Assembly (NCBI GenBank): GCA_016928155.1
Contig: JAFGLG010000009.1
Span: 123,688 to 187,687 of the forward strand
Source: Candidatus Woesearchaeota archaeon
GTDB taxonomy: Archaea; Nanobdellota; Nanobdellia; Woesearchaeales; JAFGLG01
DNA length: 64,000 bases
Direction: 5' to 3'
Part shown: positions 26,353 through 33,987 of the stretch, piece by piece
Layout: the number at the start of each line of letters is the position of its first letter
Numbering within the stretch: position 1 is the first letter of the stretch
Position numbers and translations under genes: made by a program
Notes under the pieces: model-generated
The model's input: the letters and a program-made list of their open reading frames with translations, nothing else
Databases searched by the model: none
Told to the model about the DNA's origin: nothing

Positions 26353-26799
26353 TCACTTATGATAAGGGTGGTTATTGATGATTGTGAGGGCGCGGTATAG
26401 TTGTTCAGCGAGAATTAGGCGGCTCAAATCATGAGAAAAGGTCAATTTTGACAGTGAAAAGGCGAAATGTGAGAGTTCCCTGACTTTTGTGTCCCATCCA
26501 TAAGGGCCTCCGATGAGAAAAGATGAATCAGGGTGGGTCTTCAGAAGGTCTGCCAGCTGATCAGAGGTCAATTCTTTGCCTTTTGGATCCATGCAAACAA
26601 CGTAATTTGAGGTCTTTTCAATATATCTAGATGCGGATTCAGCTTCTGAAGCCTGAATCTTCATGGGATTCTTGTCCTTTGCTTCTTTAAGCTCTATTGA
26701 ACTCACTTTTGAGAATCTTGATATGCGTTTCAGATAATCCTGATAAAGAATCCTGAGATTCTGATTCTTAATCTTGCCAAAAGCAACAATCTCAATCAT
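26353..26799 (-). CDS. rlmH: 23S rRNA (pseudouridine-N3)-methyltransferase RlmH
   Basis: 148 residues, the usual length for this SPOUT methyltransferase. The diagnostic features are MIEIVAFGKIK at the start, 'MDPKGKELTSDQLADLL' (CLDerGk-type), 'SFLIGGPYGWD' (AdoMet knot loop) and the C-terminal 'RLILAEQLYRALTIINNHPYHK' (Y-H-K end, ~130-148). It methylates pseudouridine 1915 of 23S rRNA in bacteria; archaeal homologues occur. It lies 17 nt downstream of the histone gene on the same strand. Confidence 0.93.
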   Translation of the reverse strand: MIEIVAFGKIKNQNLRILYQDYLKRISRFSKVSSIELKEAKDKNPMKIQASEAESASRYIEKTSNYVVCMDPKGKELTSDQLADLLKTHPDSSFLIGGPYGWDTKVRELSHFAFSLSKLTFSHDLSRLILAEQLYRALTIINNHPYHK

Positions 26800-26813
26800 A
26801 AAAAAGAAAAAGT
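26800..26813 (-). terminator. T-rich terminator-like run after the histone gene
   Basis: On the minus strand the sequence reads CTTTTTCTTTTTTA right after the histone stop, typical of archaeal intrinsic termination. Because RlmH starts inside it, it may only attenuate. Confidence 0.4.
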
Positions 26814-26816
26814 GAG

Positions 26817-27032
26817 TTATTGGCTCTTAGAAGCAAGCTTGATATCCTCTGCTTTAACTGTCTTCCTGCCGCTGTGGCGGGCAAATTCCACGCTTGCTTT
26901 AGCAATCTTTGAAGCGAAGTCTTCAACAACTTCCTTTAAAACTTCTTTTGCCTTGTCAGAAACTCTCTCTGCACCGACGTTCTTCAATATGTGCTCCATA
27001 GCCGCTAAGGGTAATAATTTTTTTGATACCAT
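26817..27032 (-). CDS. Archaeal histone (HMfB type)
   Basis: 71 residues, one histone fold: '[26 protein letters not shown]' (alpha1-L1-alpha2), '[29 protein letters not shown]' with the conserved RKTV loop L2. It wraps or bridges DNA as dimers and longer filaments. ATG 27032 is preceded by AGGAGGA at good spacing. A T-rich run lies just past its stop (26800-26813 on this strand), but RlmH follows closely, so partial readthrough is likely. Confidence 0.95.
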   Translation of the reverse strand: MVSKKLLPLAAMEHILKNVGAERVSDKAKEVLKEVVEDFASKIAKASVEFARHSGRKTVKAEDIKLASKSQ

Positions 27033-27176
27033 TTTAATCCTCCTAAATTTGCCTGTTTTTAAGCAAAAAAACCTAAAATCATTAATAAATGTTACTATTG
27101 CTCATGGTGCCTAATCGGCCCGGTCAGATTTAAATAGTGATTATCTCAATACATATCACTTAAGACAATCACTTAA

Positions 27177-27202
27177 TACAGGAAGCATTTTACAGGAAGC
27201 AT
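27177..27202 (+). repeat. Direct repeat TACAGGAAGCAT in the RIO1 leader
   Basis: The 12-mer TACAGGAAGCAT occurs at 27177-27188 and 27191-27202. It lies in the predicted ~80-nt leader downstream of the TATA-like AGATTTAAATAG (27127). No function assigned. Confidence 0.4.
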
Positions 27203-27232
27203 ACACGAGAGATCAACAGGTATCAAAAGACC

Positions 27233-27919
27233 ATGGGAAAAGAGAAATTCAAGACTTACGGGAATGTATTTGATGAATTCACAAACAGGAACCTGTTCAA
27301 GCTGCTCTCGCAGGGGCACTTCGAAGGCATGGAGAGCCCTGTAGCGACAGGGAAAGAGAGCAATGTCTTCACAGCAAAAAAAGGTGATGAAAAGGTCATA
27401 GTGAAGATATACCGCCTTGAGAACTGCGATTTCAACAAGATGTTCGATTACATCAAATATGACCTAAGATACCAGAACATAAAGAAACAGAAAAGGACTG
27501 TCATTTTCTCTTGGGCGCAACGAGAGTTCCGCAACCTGCACAAGGCACGGGAAGCTAATCTGGATGTGCCACTCCCCATAACGAGCATGCACAACATAAT
27601 CGTGATGAGCATGATAGGCGAACCTGCGCCGAAACTGAAAGACAGGGTGCCGAAGCAGGCAAAAAAATTCCTCAAACTGATCATCGAACAGATGAAGAGG
27701 CTGCACAGAGCAGGCCTGGTGCATGGAGACCTGTCTGAATTCAACATCCTGAACCACAATGAGAAGCCATATCTCATAGATTTCTCCCAGTCGACCACAA
27801 CAAAAAGCATCAATGCAGAAGAGCTTCTCGAAAGGGACTGCAAGAACATGACACGCTATTTCAAGAAGATCGGCGTCGAGATCGACTGGGAAAAGATAAA
27901 GGAAGAAGTGAAGAAATGA
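27233..27919 (+). CDS. RIO1-family serine/threonine protein kinase
   Basis: 228 residues. 'GKESNVFTAKKGDEKVIVKIYR' contains the ATP-binding lysine (VKIYR). The catalytic loop is 'LVHGDLSEFNIL' (Asp/Asn) and the metal-binding segment 'LIDFSQST' (D in DFSQ), the RIO1 signature. RIO kinases help mature the small ribosomal subunit, which fits with the Fap7-like kinase 3 kb upstream. A TATA-like AGATTTAAATAG at 27127 predicts an unusually long leader. Confidence 0.93.
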   Translation: MGKEKFKTYGNVFDEFTNRNLFKLLSQGHFEGMESPVATGKESNVFTAKKGDEKVIVKIYRLENCDFNKMFDYIKYDLRYQNIKKQKRTVIFSWAQREFRNLHKAREANLDVPLPITSMHNIIVMSMIGEPAPKLKDRVPKQAKKFLKLIIEQMKRLHRAGLVHGDLSEFNILNHNEKPYLIDFSQSTTTKSINAEELLERDCKNMTRYFKKIGVEIDWEKIKEEVKK

Positions 27920-27933
27920 ATTAATTGACTTTT

Positions 27934-28458
27934 CTAAACATCCCTGTCCTTATACTCGAACAACTCCACGCCTGCTTCCCGGAGGATTGACTTAGACTGG
28001 TCATCCATGGCATAAGAGCCGCTGTAAAAAACCTTCACAACACCTGCATTGATCAGATGCTTTGCACAGTAGATGCAAGGGCACAGAGAAGTGTATAAAG
28101 TCGATCCCTTGACAGGCATCCCATTGTAAGCTGCCTGCAATATGGCGTTCTCCTCAGCATGGACACAGGTGCATTCGCCCAAGCCAGAACCGCTTGGCAC
28201 ATCAGGATTCGCACATCTCCTGCAGCCGCCTTCATCACAGTTCGTGGTGCCTCTGGGAGTCCCGTTATAACCTGTTGATATTATCATCTTATCCCTCACA
28301 AGGACTGCACCGACCTGCCTCCTGAGACAATTAGACCTTGTCGCAACAAGCTTTGCAATCTTTATAAAATACTCATCCCAAGTCGGCCTGACAAGCTTCT
28401 TCGTCTTATTCTCTGACAAATGCTCTTTCACACAAGCCTCTTTCCTGATAATCTCCAT
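27934..28458 (-). CDS. Deoxycytidylate (dCMP) deaminase
   Basis: 174 residues. It has the cytidine-deaminase zinc motif HAEENAI (His ligand and catalytic Glu, ~110) and 'SLCPCIYCAKHLI' (PCxxC, ~138), plus a Cys-rich insert 'CDEGGCRRC' typical of dCMP deaminases (second zinc). It makes dUMP from dCMP, the substrate of the ThyX enzyme encoded at 33988. Start ATG 28458 has AAGGTGGA 7 nt upstream and directly abuts the stop of the kinase-like gene. Confidence 0.9.
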   Translation of the reverse strand: MEIIRKEACVKEHLSENKTKKLVRPTWDEYFIKIAKLVATRSNCLRRQVGAVLVRDKMIISTGYNGTPRGTTNCDEGGCRRCANPDVPSGSGLGECTCVHAEENAILQAAYNGMPVKGSTLYTSLCPCIYCAKHLINAGVVKVFYSGSYAMDDQSKSILREAGVELFEYKDRDV

Positions 28459-29028
28459 CTAATCCACCTTCTTCATCTTATTTATCTTATCCAATATACT
28501 ATCGAGCCTTATCCTGACATCACCCAATGCCTCGGTATTCTCAATCTCAAAGTCACGCAAGGCAAAGCAATTATCAAGCTGCTGAAAATTTGAGTTAGAT
28601 GTGTTCTCCTTAGCTTCCATGTCAAGCAGATCCTGAGGAGTCTTCAGATGCTCTGCACGCCCATTTGCCTTAAGACGCGCAAGCCTCACATCTGGGGGGG
28701 CAGAGACACCTATCAGAAAAAAATCCCTGCTCTTGCGGAGCTCCTCAATCTCTATCGGATTCCTTATAGAATCAATGGCAAAATCCTTACCTTCCTGCTG
28801 ACCCATAAAAGCAACGGCAAGCCTGCCCAGAACCCCGGGACCATGCTTCTCCCTCAGCTCATTCCCCTTATCAATAAGATTCTGGCGAGTCATATCCTTA
28901 CCCTGTTTCCTGAGCTCATCCCTCAAGATATCGGAAAGAGAGAAGAAAGCAAAACCATTCTGCTTAAGCATCCCGCCAACAGTGCTCTTCCCAGAGCCAT
29001 TCCTTCCAGTAAGACCTATTATCATCAT
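28459..29028 (-). CDS. P-loop nucleotide kinase-like protein (UPF0200/dephospho-CoA-kinase-like)
   Basis: 189 residues. Walker A GLTGRNGSGKST lies at residue 5; 'FFSLSDILRDELRKQGKDMTRQNLIDKGNELREKHGPGVL' (quoted in part: SLSDILRDELRKQ, GNELREKHGPGVL) matches the substrate-lid pattern of archaeal UPF0200 and phage dNMP kinases; 'FAIDSIRNPIEIEELR' is the Walker B/DGIR-like segment. Adjacency to dCMP deaminase suggests a role in (d)NMP phosphorylation. ATG 29028 has AAAGGGGGTT before it and ATTTTATATAATC 26 nt further up. Confidence 0.75.
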   Translation of the reverse strand: MMIIGLTGRNGSGKSTVGGMLKQNGFAFFSLSDILRDELRKQGKDMTRQNLIDKGNELREKHGPGVLGRLAVAFMGQQEGKDFAIDSIRNPIEIEELRKSRDFFLIGVSAPPDVRLARLKANGRAEHLKTPQDLLDMEAKENTSNSNFQQLDNCFALRDFEIENTEALGDVRIRLDSILDKINKMKKVD

Positions 29029-29133
29029 AACCCCCTTTACAGACTTTTTGGCAGATTATATAAAATTTGTGAAAGGGCATCAGGCAATCCCCAAATTAAT
29101 TTCCATATGATAATATTTTTTGGAACCTAAATC

Positions 29134-29204
29134 TATATAAACCAATCCTGAAAAATTCACTACATATAGTATTTCAATCTATTTATAGGCACTAGATGTT
29201 GTGT
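29134..29204 (+). promoter_or_regulatory. nrdR-nrdJ promoter with two NrdR-box-like palindromes
   Basis: TATATAAA (29134-29141) predicts a start near 29163-29168. TCACTACATATAGTAT (29157-29172) and GCACTAGATGTTGTGT (29189-29204) both fit the bacterial NrdR-box consensus acaCwAtATaTwGtgt with few changes. Their centres are 32 bp apart, i.e. three helical turns, the tandem spacing known in bacteria. Box 1 overlaps the predicted transcription start. A further palindrome, AACTAT-N6-ATAGTT, lies at 29210-29227. Confidence 0.7.
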
Positions 29205-29313
29205 TCTGCAACTATCGTGCAATAGTTAAACAGTTGAACAAGATAGTGTGATGAATGATGAAACAGCAAAAAACCACAACCACAGAACCACGTCTTCTCC
29301 ATGAAGGTCAAAA

Positions 29314-29757
29314 ATGAAATGCCCATACTGCAAGAACGAGGAAACAAAAGTCCTGGATTCCAGAGACACAGAAGGCAGCGTGACAAAGAGGAGAAGGGAA
29401 TGCCTCAGATGCCAAAAAAGATTCACCACATTCGAAAGGGTCGAAGACATAAATATCGTGATTGTCAAGAAAGACAGCAGAAGAGAGAAATTTGACATAG
29501 AAAAGCTCAAGAGAGGACTGCTGAAAGCGTGCGAGAAAAGACCTGTCCCCACAGAAAAGATCGATGAACTCGCAGAGCAGATAGAATCAGAGATAAGGAA
29601 ACTTGACACAAAAGAGGTCCAGAGCAAGAAAATAGGCGAAATAGCGATGAAGAAGCTCAAGAAGCTTGACAAGATCGCATATATCAGGTTTGCATCAGTA
29701 TATCGCGAGTTTGAGGATATCAGCTCATTCGAGAAAGAGCTCAAGATGCTGAAATAG
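29314..29757 (+). CDS. nrdR: Transcriptional repressor NrdR
   Basis: 147 residues, full length for NrdR. The N-terminal zinc ribbon has MKCPYC...LRCQKRFTTFE (Cys pairs at 3/6 and ~31/34), followed by an ATP-cone (FDIEKLKRGLLKACEKRPV.. IGEIAMKKLKKLDKIAYIRFASVYREF, ~50-140). NrdR senses ATP/dATP and represses ribonucleotide reductase genes. It is mainly bacterial, so its presence in an archaeon suggests transfer. It lies directly upstream of nrdJ and behind two NrdR-box-like sites. Confidence 0.95.
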   Translation: MKCPYCKNEETKVLDSRDTEGSVTKRRRECLRCQKRFTTFERVEDINIVIVKKDSRREKFDIEKLKRGLLKACEKRPVPTEKIDELAEQIESEIRKLDTKEVQSKKIGEIAMKKLKKLDKIAYIRFASVYREFEDISSFEKELKMLK

Positions 29758-29789
29758 ACACAAAATCTGCGGGAAAAAGGAGGTATAAA

Positions 29790-32009
29790 ATGAAGACGTT
29801 GTCAATCGGGAAAATCAAGAAAAGGGACGGAAGGACAGTCGAATTCGATCCGGCCAGGATCTCCAAAGCGATATTCAAGGCGGCACAGTCTGTAGGCGGG
29901 CAGGATGAGAAGACTGCAAATGATCTTGCCGAAAAGGTCGTTGATGCACTTGAAGAAAAATTTGACAACAGGACAATACCGACAGTCGAGGAAGTCCAGG
30001 ACGCAGTAGAGAAAACACTAATAGAATCAGGGCATGCAAGGACAGCAAAAGCCTACATATTATACAGGGCAAAGAAATCAGAAGAGAGAGGGAGGCGCGC
30101 AATCCTCCTCGGCGGCATAGAGAAGGCAGACACGAACCTCAGCTTCACAGAGAACGCGCTCCATGTCCTTGAGAAAAGATACCTGCTGAAAGACGAAGAA
30201 GGCAACCTCAAAGAGACACCTGAAGAGCTTGTCAGGAGGGTCGCGAGGAATATCGCGACAGCAGACAAGAACTACGGGCAGGACCCAAAGCAGAGCGAAG
30301 AGAAATTCTACAGCATGATGGCAAACCTTGAATTCCTGCCAAACACACCCACACTCATGAATGCAGGGACAGAGATACAGCAACTGAGCGCGTGCTTCGT
30401 GCTACCTGTGGATGACTCCATGGAAGGCATATTCAAATCACTCACAGATGCAGCAATAATACACAAGAGCGGAGGAGGGACAGGATTCTCATTCTCAAAA
30501 CTTCGCCCGAAGAATGACCTTGTGAAAAGCACAGCAGGGGTCGCATCCGGGCCTGTAAGCTTCATGAAGATATTCGACGTATCCACAGAAGTCATAAAGC
30601 AAGGCGGAAAAAGGAGAGGGGCCAACATGGCAATACTCAGGGTGGACCACCCTGACATCATAGAATTCATCAACTGCAAAAACGACATGAAAAGCTACAC
30701 AAACTTCAACATATCAGTGGCTGCAACAGACAAATTCATGGAAGCGGTGATGAAAGACGACTACTATGACCTGCTCAACCCGAGGAACAGGGAACCGGTC
30801 GGAAGGTACAAGGCAAGGAACATCTTCAACATGATAGTCCAGAACGCCTGGAAAAACGGGGATCCCGGGATGATATTCTTAGATGAGATAAACAGGACCC
30901 ACCCAGCAAAGAACCTCGGAGAGATAGAGAGCACAAACCCCTGCGGCGAACAGCCCCTCCTCCCATACGAATCATGCAACCTGGGCTCGATAAACCTGCA
31001 AAGGTTCCTGACAGAAGACGGAAAAAACATAGAGTGGGAGAAGCTCGGAGAATGCGTTGACAGCTGCATCCACTTCCTGGACAATGTCATAGACATGAAC
31101 AAGCTTCCGGTAGAAGAGATCAATGCGGCAAACAAGAGAACAAGGAAGATAGGCCTTGGAGTGATGGGATTCGCAGACCTGCTCTACGAGCTCGGCATAC
31201 CATATGACTCAGATGAAGGGCTCAGGATGGCAGAGAAGCTCATGGGATTCGTGAAAGAAAGAAGCTACATGATGAGCCAGAAGCTTGCAGAGAAACGGGG
31301 GACATATGAAGCCTGGAAAGGAAGCGACCATGAAAAGGAGGGAAGGAAAATGAGGAACGCATGCTGCCTGACAATAGCACCTACAGGCACAATAGGCATG
31401 CTTGCTGAGTCATCAGGAGGATGCGAACCCAACTTCGCCATATCATACATAAAGTATGTGATGGACGGCACAGAACTCGTATACACAAACAAGATATTCG
31501 AGAGAATTATCAAAAAAAGAGGCCTCGACTCCCCTGAACTCATGAGGAAAATCGCAAAAGCAGGCACAATACAGGGATTCAAGGAGCTGCCGGAAGACAT
31601 GAGAAAAGTCTTTGTCACAGCGCAGGACATAACACCTGAATGGCACATAAGGATGCAGGCTGCATTCCAGAAACATGTGGATGCATCAATATCCAAGACA
31701 ATAAACTTCCCGAGCAATGCGACAATCGAGGATGTGGAGAAGAGCTATCTCCTGGCATACAGGCTCAAATGCAAGGGCATAACAATCTACAGGGACAAAA
31801 GCAGGGAGAATCAAGTCCTGAACATAGGCGAAGTCAACAAGAAATCCACAGAGATGGAGAAAGCATATGCAGAGAAGAAACAGCAAGAGGCCATGAGCAA
31901 AGCAGAACTCCTGGACAAAGGCATCTGCCCGGAATGCAATACCAAGCTGTCACGGGAAGAAGGATGCGCAAAATGCCACTCCTGCGGATTTTCGGTATGC
32001 TCTGTCTGA
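29790..32009 (+). CDS. nrdJ: Adenosylcobalamin-dependent (class II) ribonucleotide reductase
   Basis: 739 residues. An N-terminal ATP-cone (1-95) gives allosteric control. The catalytic barrel shows SACFVLPVDDS (~200), 'HKSGGGTGFSFSKLRP', NPCGEQPLLPYESCNLGSIN with the N-x-C-x-E catalytic triad (~383), and 'PTGTIGMLAESSGGCEP' (~530). A C-terminal zinc/redox tail has CPECNTKL...CAKCHSCGFSVC (~712-735). It reduces NTPs or NDPs to deoxy forms using a B12-derived radical, without oxygen. A strong AAGGAGGTATAAA ribosome site precedes ATG 29790. The cobalamin adenosyltransferase gene follows. Confidence 0.95.
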   Translation: MKTLSIGKIKKRDGRTVEFDPARISKAIFKAAQSVGGQDEKTANDLAEKVVDALEEKFDNRTIPTVEEVQDAVEKTLIESGHARTAKAYILYRAKKSEERGRRAILLGGIEKADTNLSFTENALHVLEKRYLLKDEEGNLKETPEELVRRVARNIATADKNYGQDPKQSEEKFYSMMANLEFLPNTPTLMNAGTEIQQLSACFVLPVDDSMEGIFKSLTDAAIIHKSGGGTGFSFSKLRPKNDLVKSTAGVASGPVSFMKIFDVSTEVIKQGGKRRGANMAILRVDHPDIIEFINCKNDMKSYTNFNISVAATDKFMEAVMKDDYYDLLNPRNREPVGRYKARNIFNMIVQNAWKNGDPGMIFLDEINRTHPAKNLGEIESTNPCGEQPLLPYESCNLGSINLQRFLTEDGKNIEWEKLGECVDSCIHFLDNVIDMNKLPVEEINAANKRTRKIGLGVMGFADLLYELGIPYDSDEGLRMAEKLMGFVKERSYMMSQKLAEKRGTYEAWKGSDHEKEGRKMRNACCLTIAPTGTIGMLAESSGGCEPNFAISYIKYVMDGTELVYTNKIFERIIKKRGLDSPELMRKIAKAGTIQGFKELPEDMRKVFVTAQDITPEWHIRMQAAFQKHVDASISKTINFPSNATIEDVEKSYLLAYRLKCKGITIYRDKSRENQVLNIGEVNKKSTEMEKAYAEKKQQEAMSKAELLDKGICPECNTKLSREEGCAKCHSCGFSVCSV

Positions 32010-32028
32010 TCAGCCAGGTCTGACCAAG

Positions 32029-32649
32029 ATGTACAAGAAAAAACTCGGGCTTGTGCATGTATACACAGGCAATGGAAAAGGGAAGACGACAATGGCGATG
32101 GGCATAGCACTGCGCTCAGCAGGCCAGAACCTCAATGTCCATGTGATCCAATTCCTGAAAGGAGGCTATTATACAGGAGAGTTCCTCGCCATATCAAACT
32201 ATATACCACAGATAACATTCGAGCAGTACGGAAAACCATGCATAAAAGAGAAGAAACAGCTGAAACTCGGCGGGTTCGAAGGCATACCCAAAGTGGAGTT
32301 CTACAGGGAAGATGTCGAATGCGGAGAATGCAGGTGGTGCTTCCTGCAGGATGAGGAGGAGAAAAGACTCGCACTGAAAGCATTTGAAAGGGCGAAAGAA
32401 GTGATAAAGGACCCGAACAAGAATGTAGTGATACTGGATGAGATAATAGTCTGCCTTGCGAGGAACATATTCACATCAGAAGAACTGCTCAATCTCATAA
32501 AAAGCAAGCATGAACACTGTGAACTCGTGCTGACAGGCAGATATGCACCAAAAGAGATCATAGAGCAGGCTGACCTGGCGTCAGAGATGAAACTGCTGAA
32601 GCATCCATTCATGAAGGGTATACCTGCAAGGAAAGGGATAGAATACTGA
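32029..32649 (+). CDS. cobA: Cob(I)alamin adenosyltransferase (CobA/BtuR/CobO type)
   Basis: 206 residues. The P-loop is GNGKGKTT near residue 14, followed by 'VIQFLKGGYYTGE'; 'VVILDEI' and 'LVLTGRYAPKEIIEQADLASEM' are the family's later signatures. It transfers adenosyl from ATP to cob(I)alamin to make AdoCbl. Placed 19 nt after nrdJ, it supplies the cofactor of the reductase. No corrin-ring synthesis genes are in the window, so salvage is likely. An extra Cys cluster (CGECRWC, ~105-111) is unusual and could bind metal or redox partners. Confidence 0.92.
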   Translation: MYKKKLGLVHVYTGNGKGKTTMAMGIALRSAGQNLNVHVIQFLKGGYYTGEFLAISNYIPQITFEQYGKPCIKEKKQLKLGGFEGIPKVEFYREDVECGECRWCFLQDEEEKRLALKAFERAKEVIKDPNKNVVILDEIIVCLARNIFTSEELLNLIKSKHEHCELVLTGRYAPKEIIEQADLASEMKLLKHPFMKGIPARKGIEY

Positions 32650-32672
32650 ATGGACGCAAGAAGACACAGACC

Positions 32673-33731
32673 CTAATTCTTCAGCAGACCATCGAAAAGC
32701 CTGCTTATCCGAGCATCATAATCAGCGACTGCAAAAAAAGCCCCCACAGCCAGATCATACCGGCTCTGAGAAGAAAAAATCTTATCAGACAGAAGATAAT
32801 GATGCAACTCTGCAGAAAGCACGACAGCCCTCCTGTGATTTGAAGCAGCAGACCTTATCATGGCCACTGTGCCAACATCCACCAATTTCTGCGCCTCGCT
32901 GCGACTGCTGACACAGTAAGGCATCACATGGGGGAGGTCAGCGCAGAGCATATCCACAACCTCACCATGAGAACCCATAAGAGAAAGCAAGACAGACGGA
33001 TGGAGCCTGACAAGGCCTTGAGACACATCACCAAGACCAAACAGAGACCTTAAATCAACAGCCCGCCCCCCTTCCAGACAACCCTGGCCATCACTGTCAA
33101 TGAGCTTGACACTGTTCCTCTTCAGGTCATCTACATGCTCTGGGGAAACAGAAGATGAATTCAGCGAAAAGATGACAGAAGATACAGGAACATCCCCGCC
33201 TGCCACAGGCTGCGATTCAATATATCTGGCGATACACCTATCATATCCTGATGTCGACTTGAAAACTGCAGAAGCCATAAGAAGCCTGTCATCAAGACTC
33301 AGGGATGCAACACCTGTCTTATACTTGCCCTTCTCAAGCATCATCAGCAAAGGACCATACTGCCCCGGGTCAGCAACAGAAGCACATGAACCGAACATCT
33401 TCCCTGACAGGCGCAACAAGGCATGCGGGTATATGCTGATGTCCTGAAGAGAACCTGGATGACCCGGCAGATCAGCAACAACGAGATCAAAACCACCATC
33501 ATAAAGCCTGGATATCATCCCATAGAGATCTGAATGGATAACCCCCGGCCTGAGATCCTGAGAGCTGAAAAAGGATGCATCCCTATCCTTAAAATAGGCT
33601 GAATTTGAGTCAGAAGCATAAACCTTCAAATCAGGATTAAGAGAAAACAGCGCGGAACTGAAATCAGCCAAGCCGCGAGTATCATTCATGCAGACCAATA
33701 CATTCCTGACAGGCACAAAATCCATGTTCAT
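32673..33731 (-). CDS. Tandem IMP-cyclohydrolase-like (PurH N-terminal domain) protein
   Basis: 352 residues that I read as two PurH-N (MGS-like/IMPCH) halves. Half 1: VRNVLVCMNDTRGLADFSSAL, 'FDLVVADLP', 'ALLRLSGKMFGSCASVADPGQY', ending 'ASAVFKSTSGYDRCIARYI'. Half 2: 'SSVIFSLNSSSVSPEHVDDL', 'VRLHPSVLLSLM', 'DVGTVAMIRSAASNHRRAVVL', ending 'AVGAFFAVADYDARISRLF'. PurH has V.DIGG..(M/L)(I/L)RAAAKNH and KAF..TA.YD..I..Y(L). The catalytic-type Lys of AAKNH is present in half 1 (SGKMF) but Ser in half 2; the DxG is clear only in half 2. The role in purine synthesis is therefore uncertain. A 34-codon leader ORF overlaps its start. Confidence 0.55.
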   Translation of the reverse strand: MNMDFVPVRNVLVCMNDTRGLADFSSALFSLNPDLKVYASDSNSAYFKDRDASFFSSQDLRPGVIHSDLYGMISRLYDGGFDLVVADLPGHPGSLQDISIYPHALLRLSGKMFGSCASVADPGQYGPLLMMLEKGKYKTGVASLSLDDRLLMASAVFKSTSGYDRCIARYIESQPVAGGDVPVSSVIFSLNSSSVSPEHVDDLKRNSVKLIDSDGQGCLEGGRAVDLRSLFGLGDVSQGLVRLHPSVLLSLMGSHGEVVDMLCADLPHVMPYCVSSRSEAQKLVDVGTVAMIRSAASNHRRAVVLSAELHHYLLSDKIFSSQSRYDLAVGAFFAVADYDARISRLFDGLLKN

Positions 33732-33832
33732 ACCCCCAAATAAAAAGAGGGGAGGGCAATATTTGGAGAGGCGACAAAGCCAAGGTCACAGACTGAGGAG
33801 GAAACAAGCTTCGCAATGCTCAATACTGACAT
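33728..33832 (-). CDS. 34-codon leader ORF translationally coupled to the IMPCH-like gene
   Basis: ATG 33832 is preceded by a GGGGGT ribosome-site-like run at 33833-33838; the ORF encodes MSVLSIAKLVSSS... and ends in LGV at a TGA that overlaps the ATG of the next gene (ATGA, 33728-33731). The downstream gene's own GGGGGT lies inside this ORF. Start signal plus overlap suggests real translation, perhaps as a coupling or attenuating leader peptide. Too short for family assignment. Confidence 0.45.
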   Translation of the reverse strand: MSVLSIAKLVSSSVCDLGFVASPNIALPSFYLGV

Positions 33833-33987
33833 ACCCCCAAAAGGGATCATATTACCAACACTAAAATGCATAATGCTCACAACCCACCCCCCAAGACAAA
33901 AGTGGGATGATTTGCAGTATAAAAAACTTTACCATGCAAACCATATAAATTTAAAACAAGAACTTATAGTAACATATTAGTGAAGAA

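Noticed and set aside
29205-29313. Cobalamin riboswitch in the nrdR-nrdJ leader
   Set aside because: No B12-box-like sequence or multi-stem fold is visible, and the leader is too short for one.
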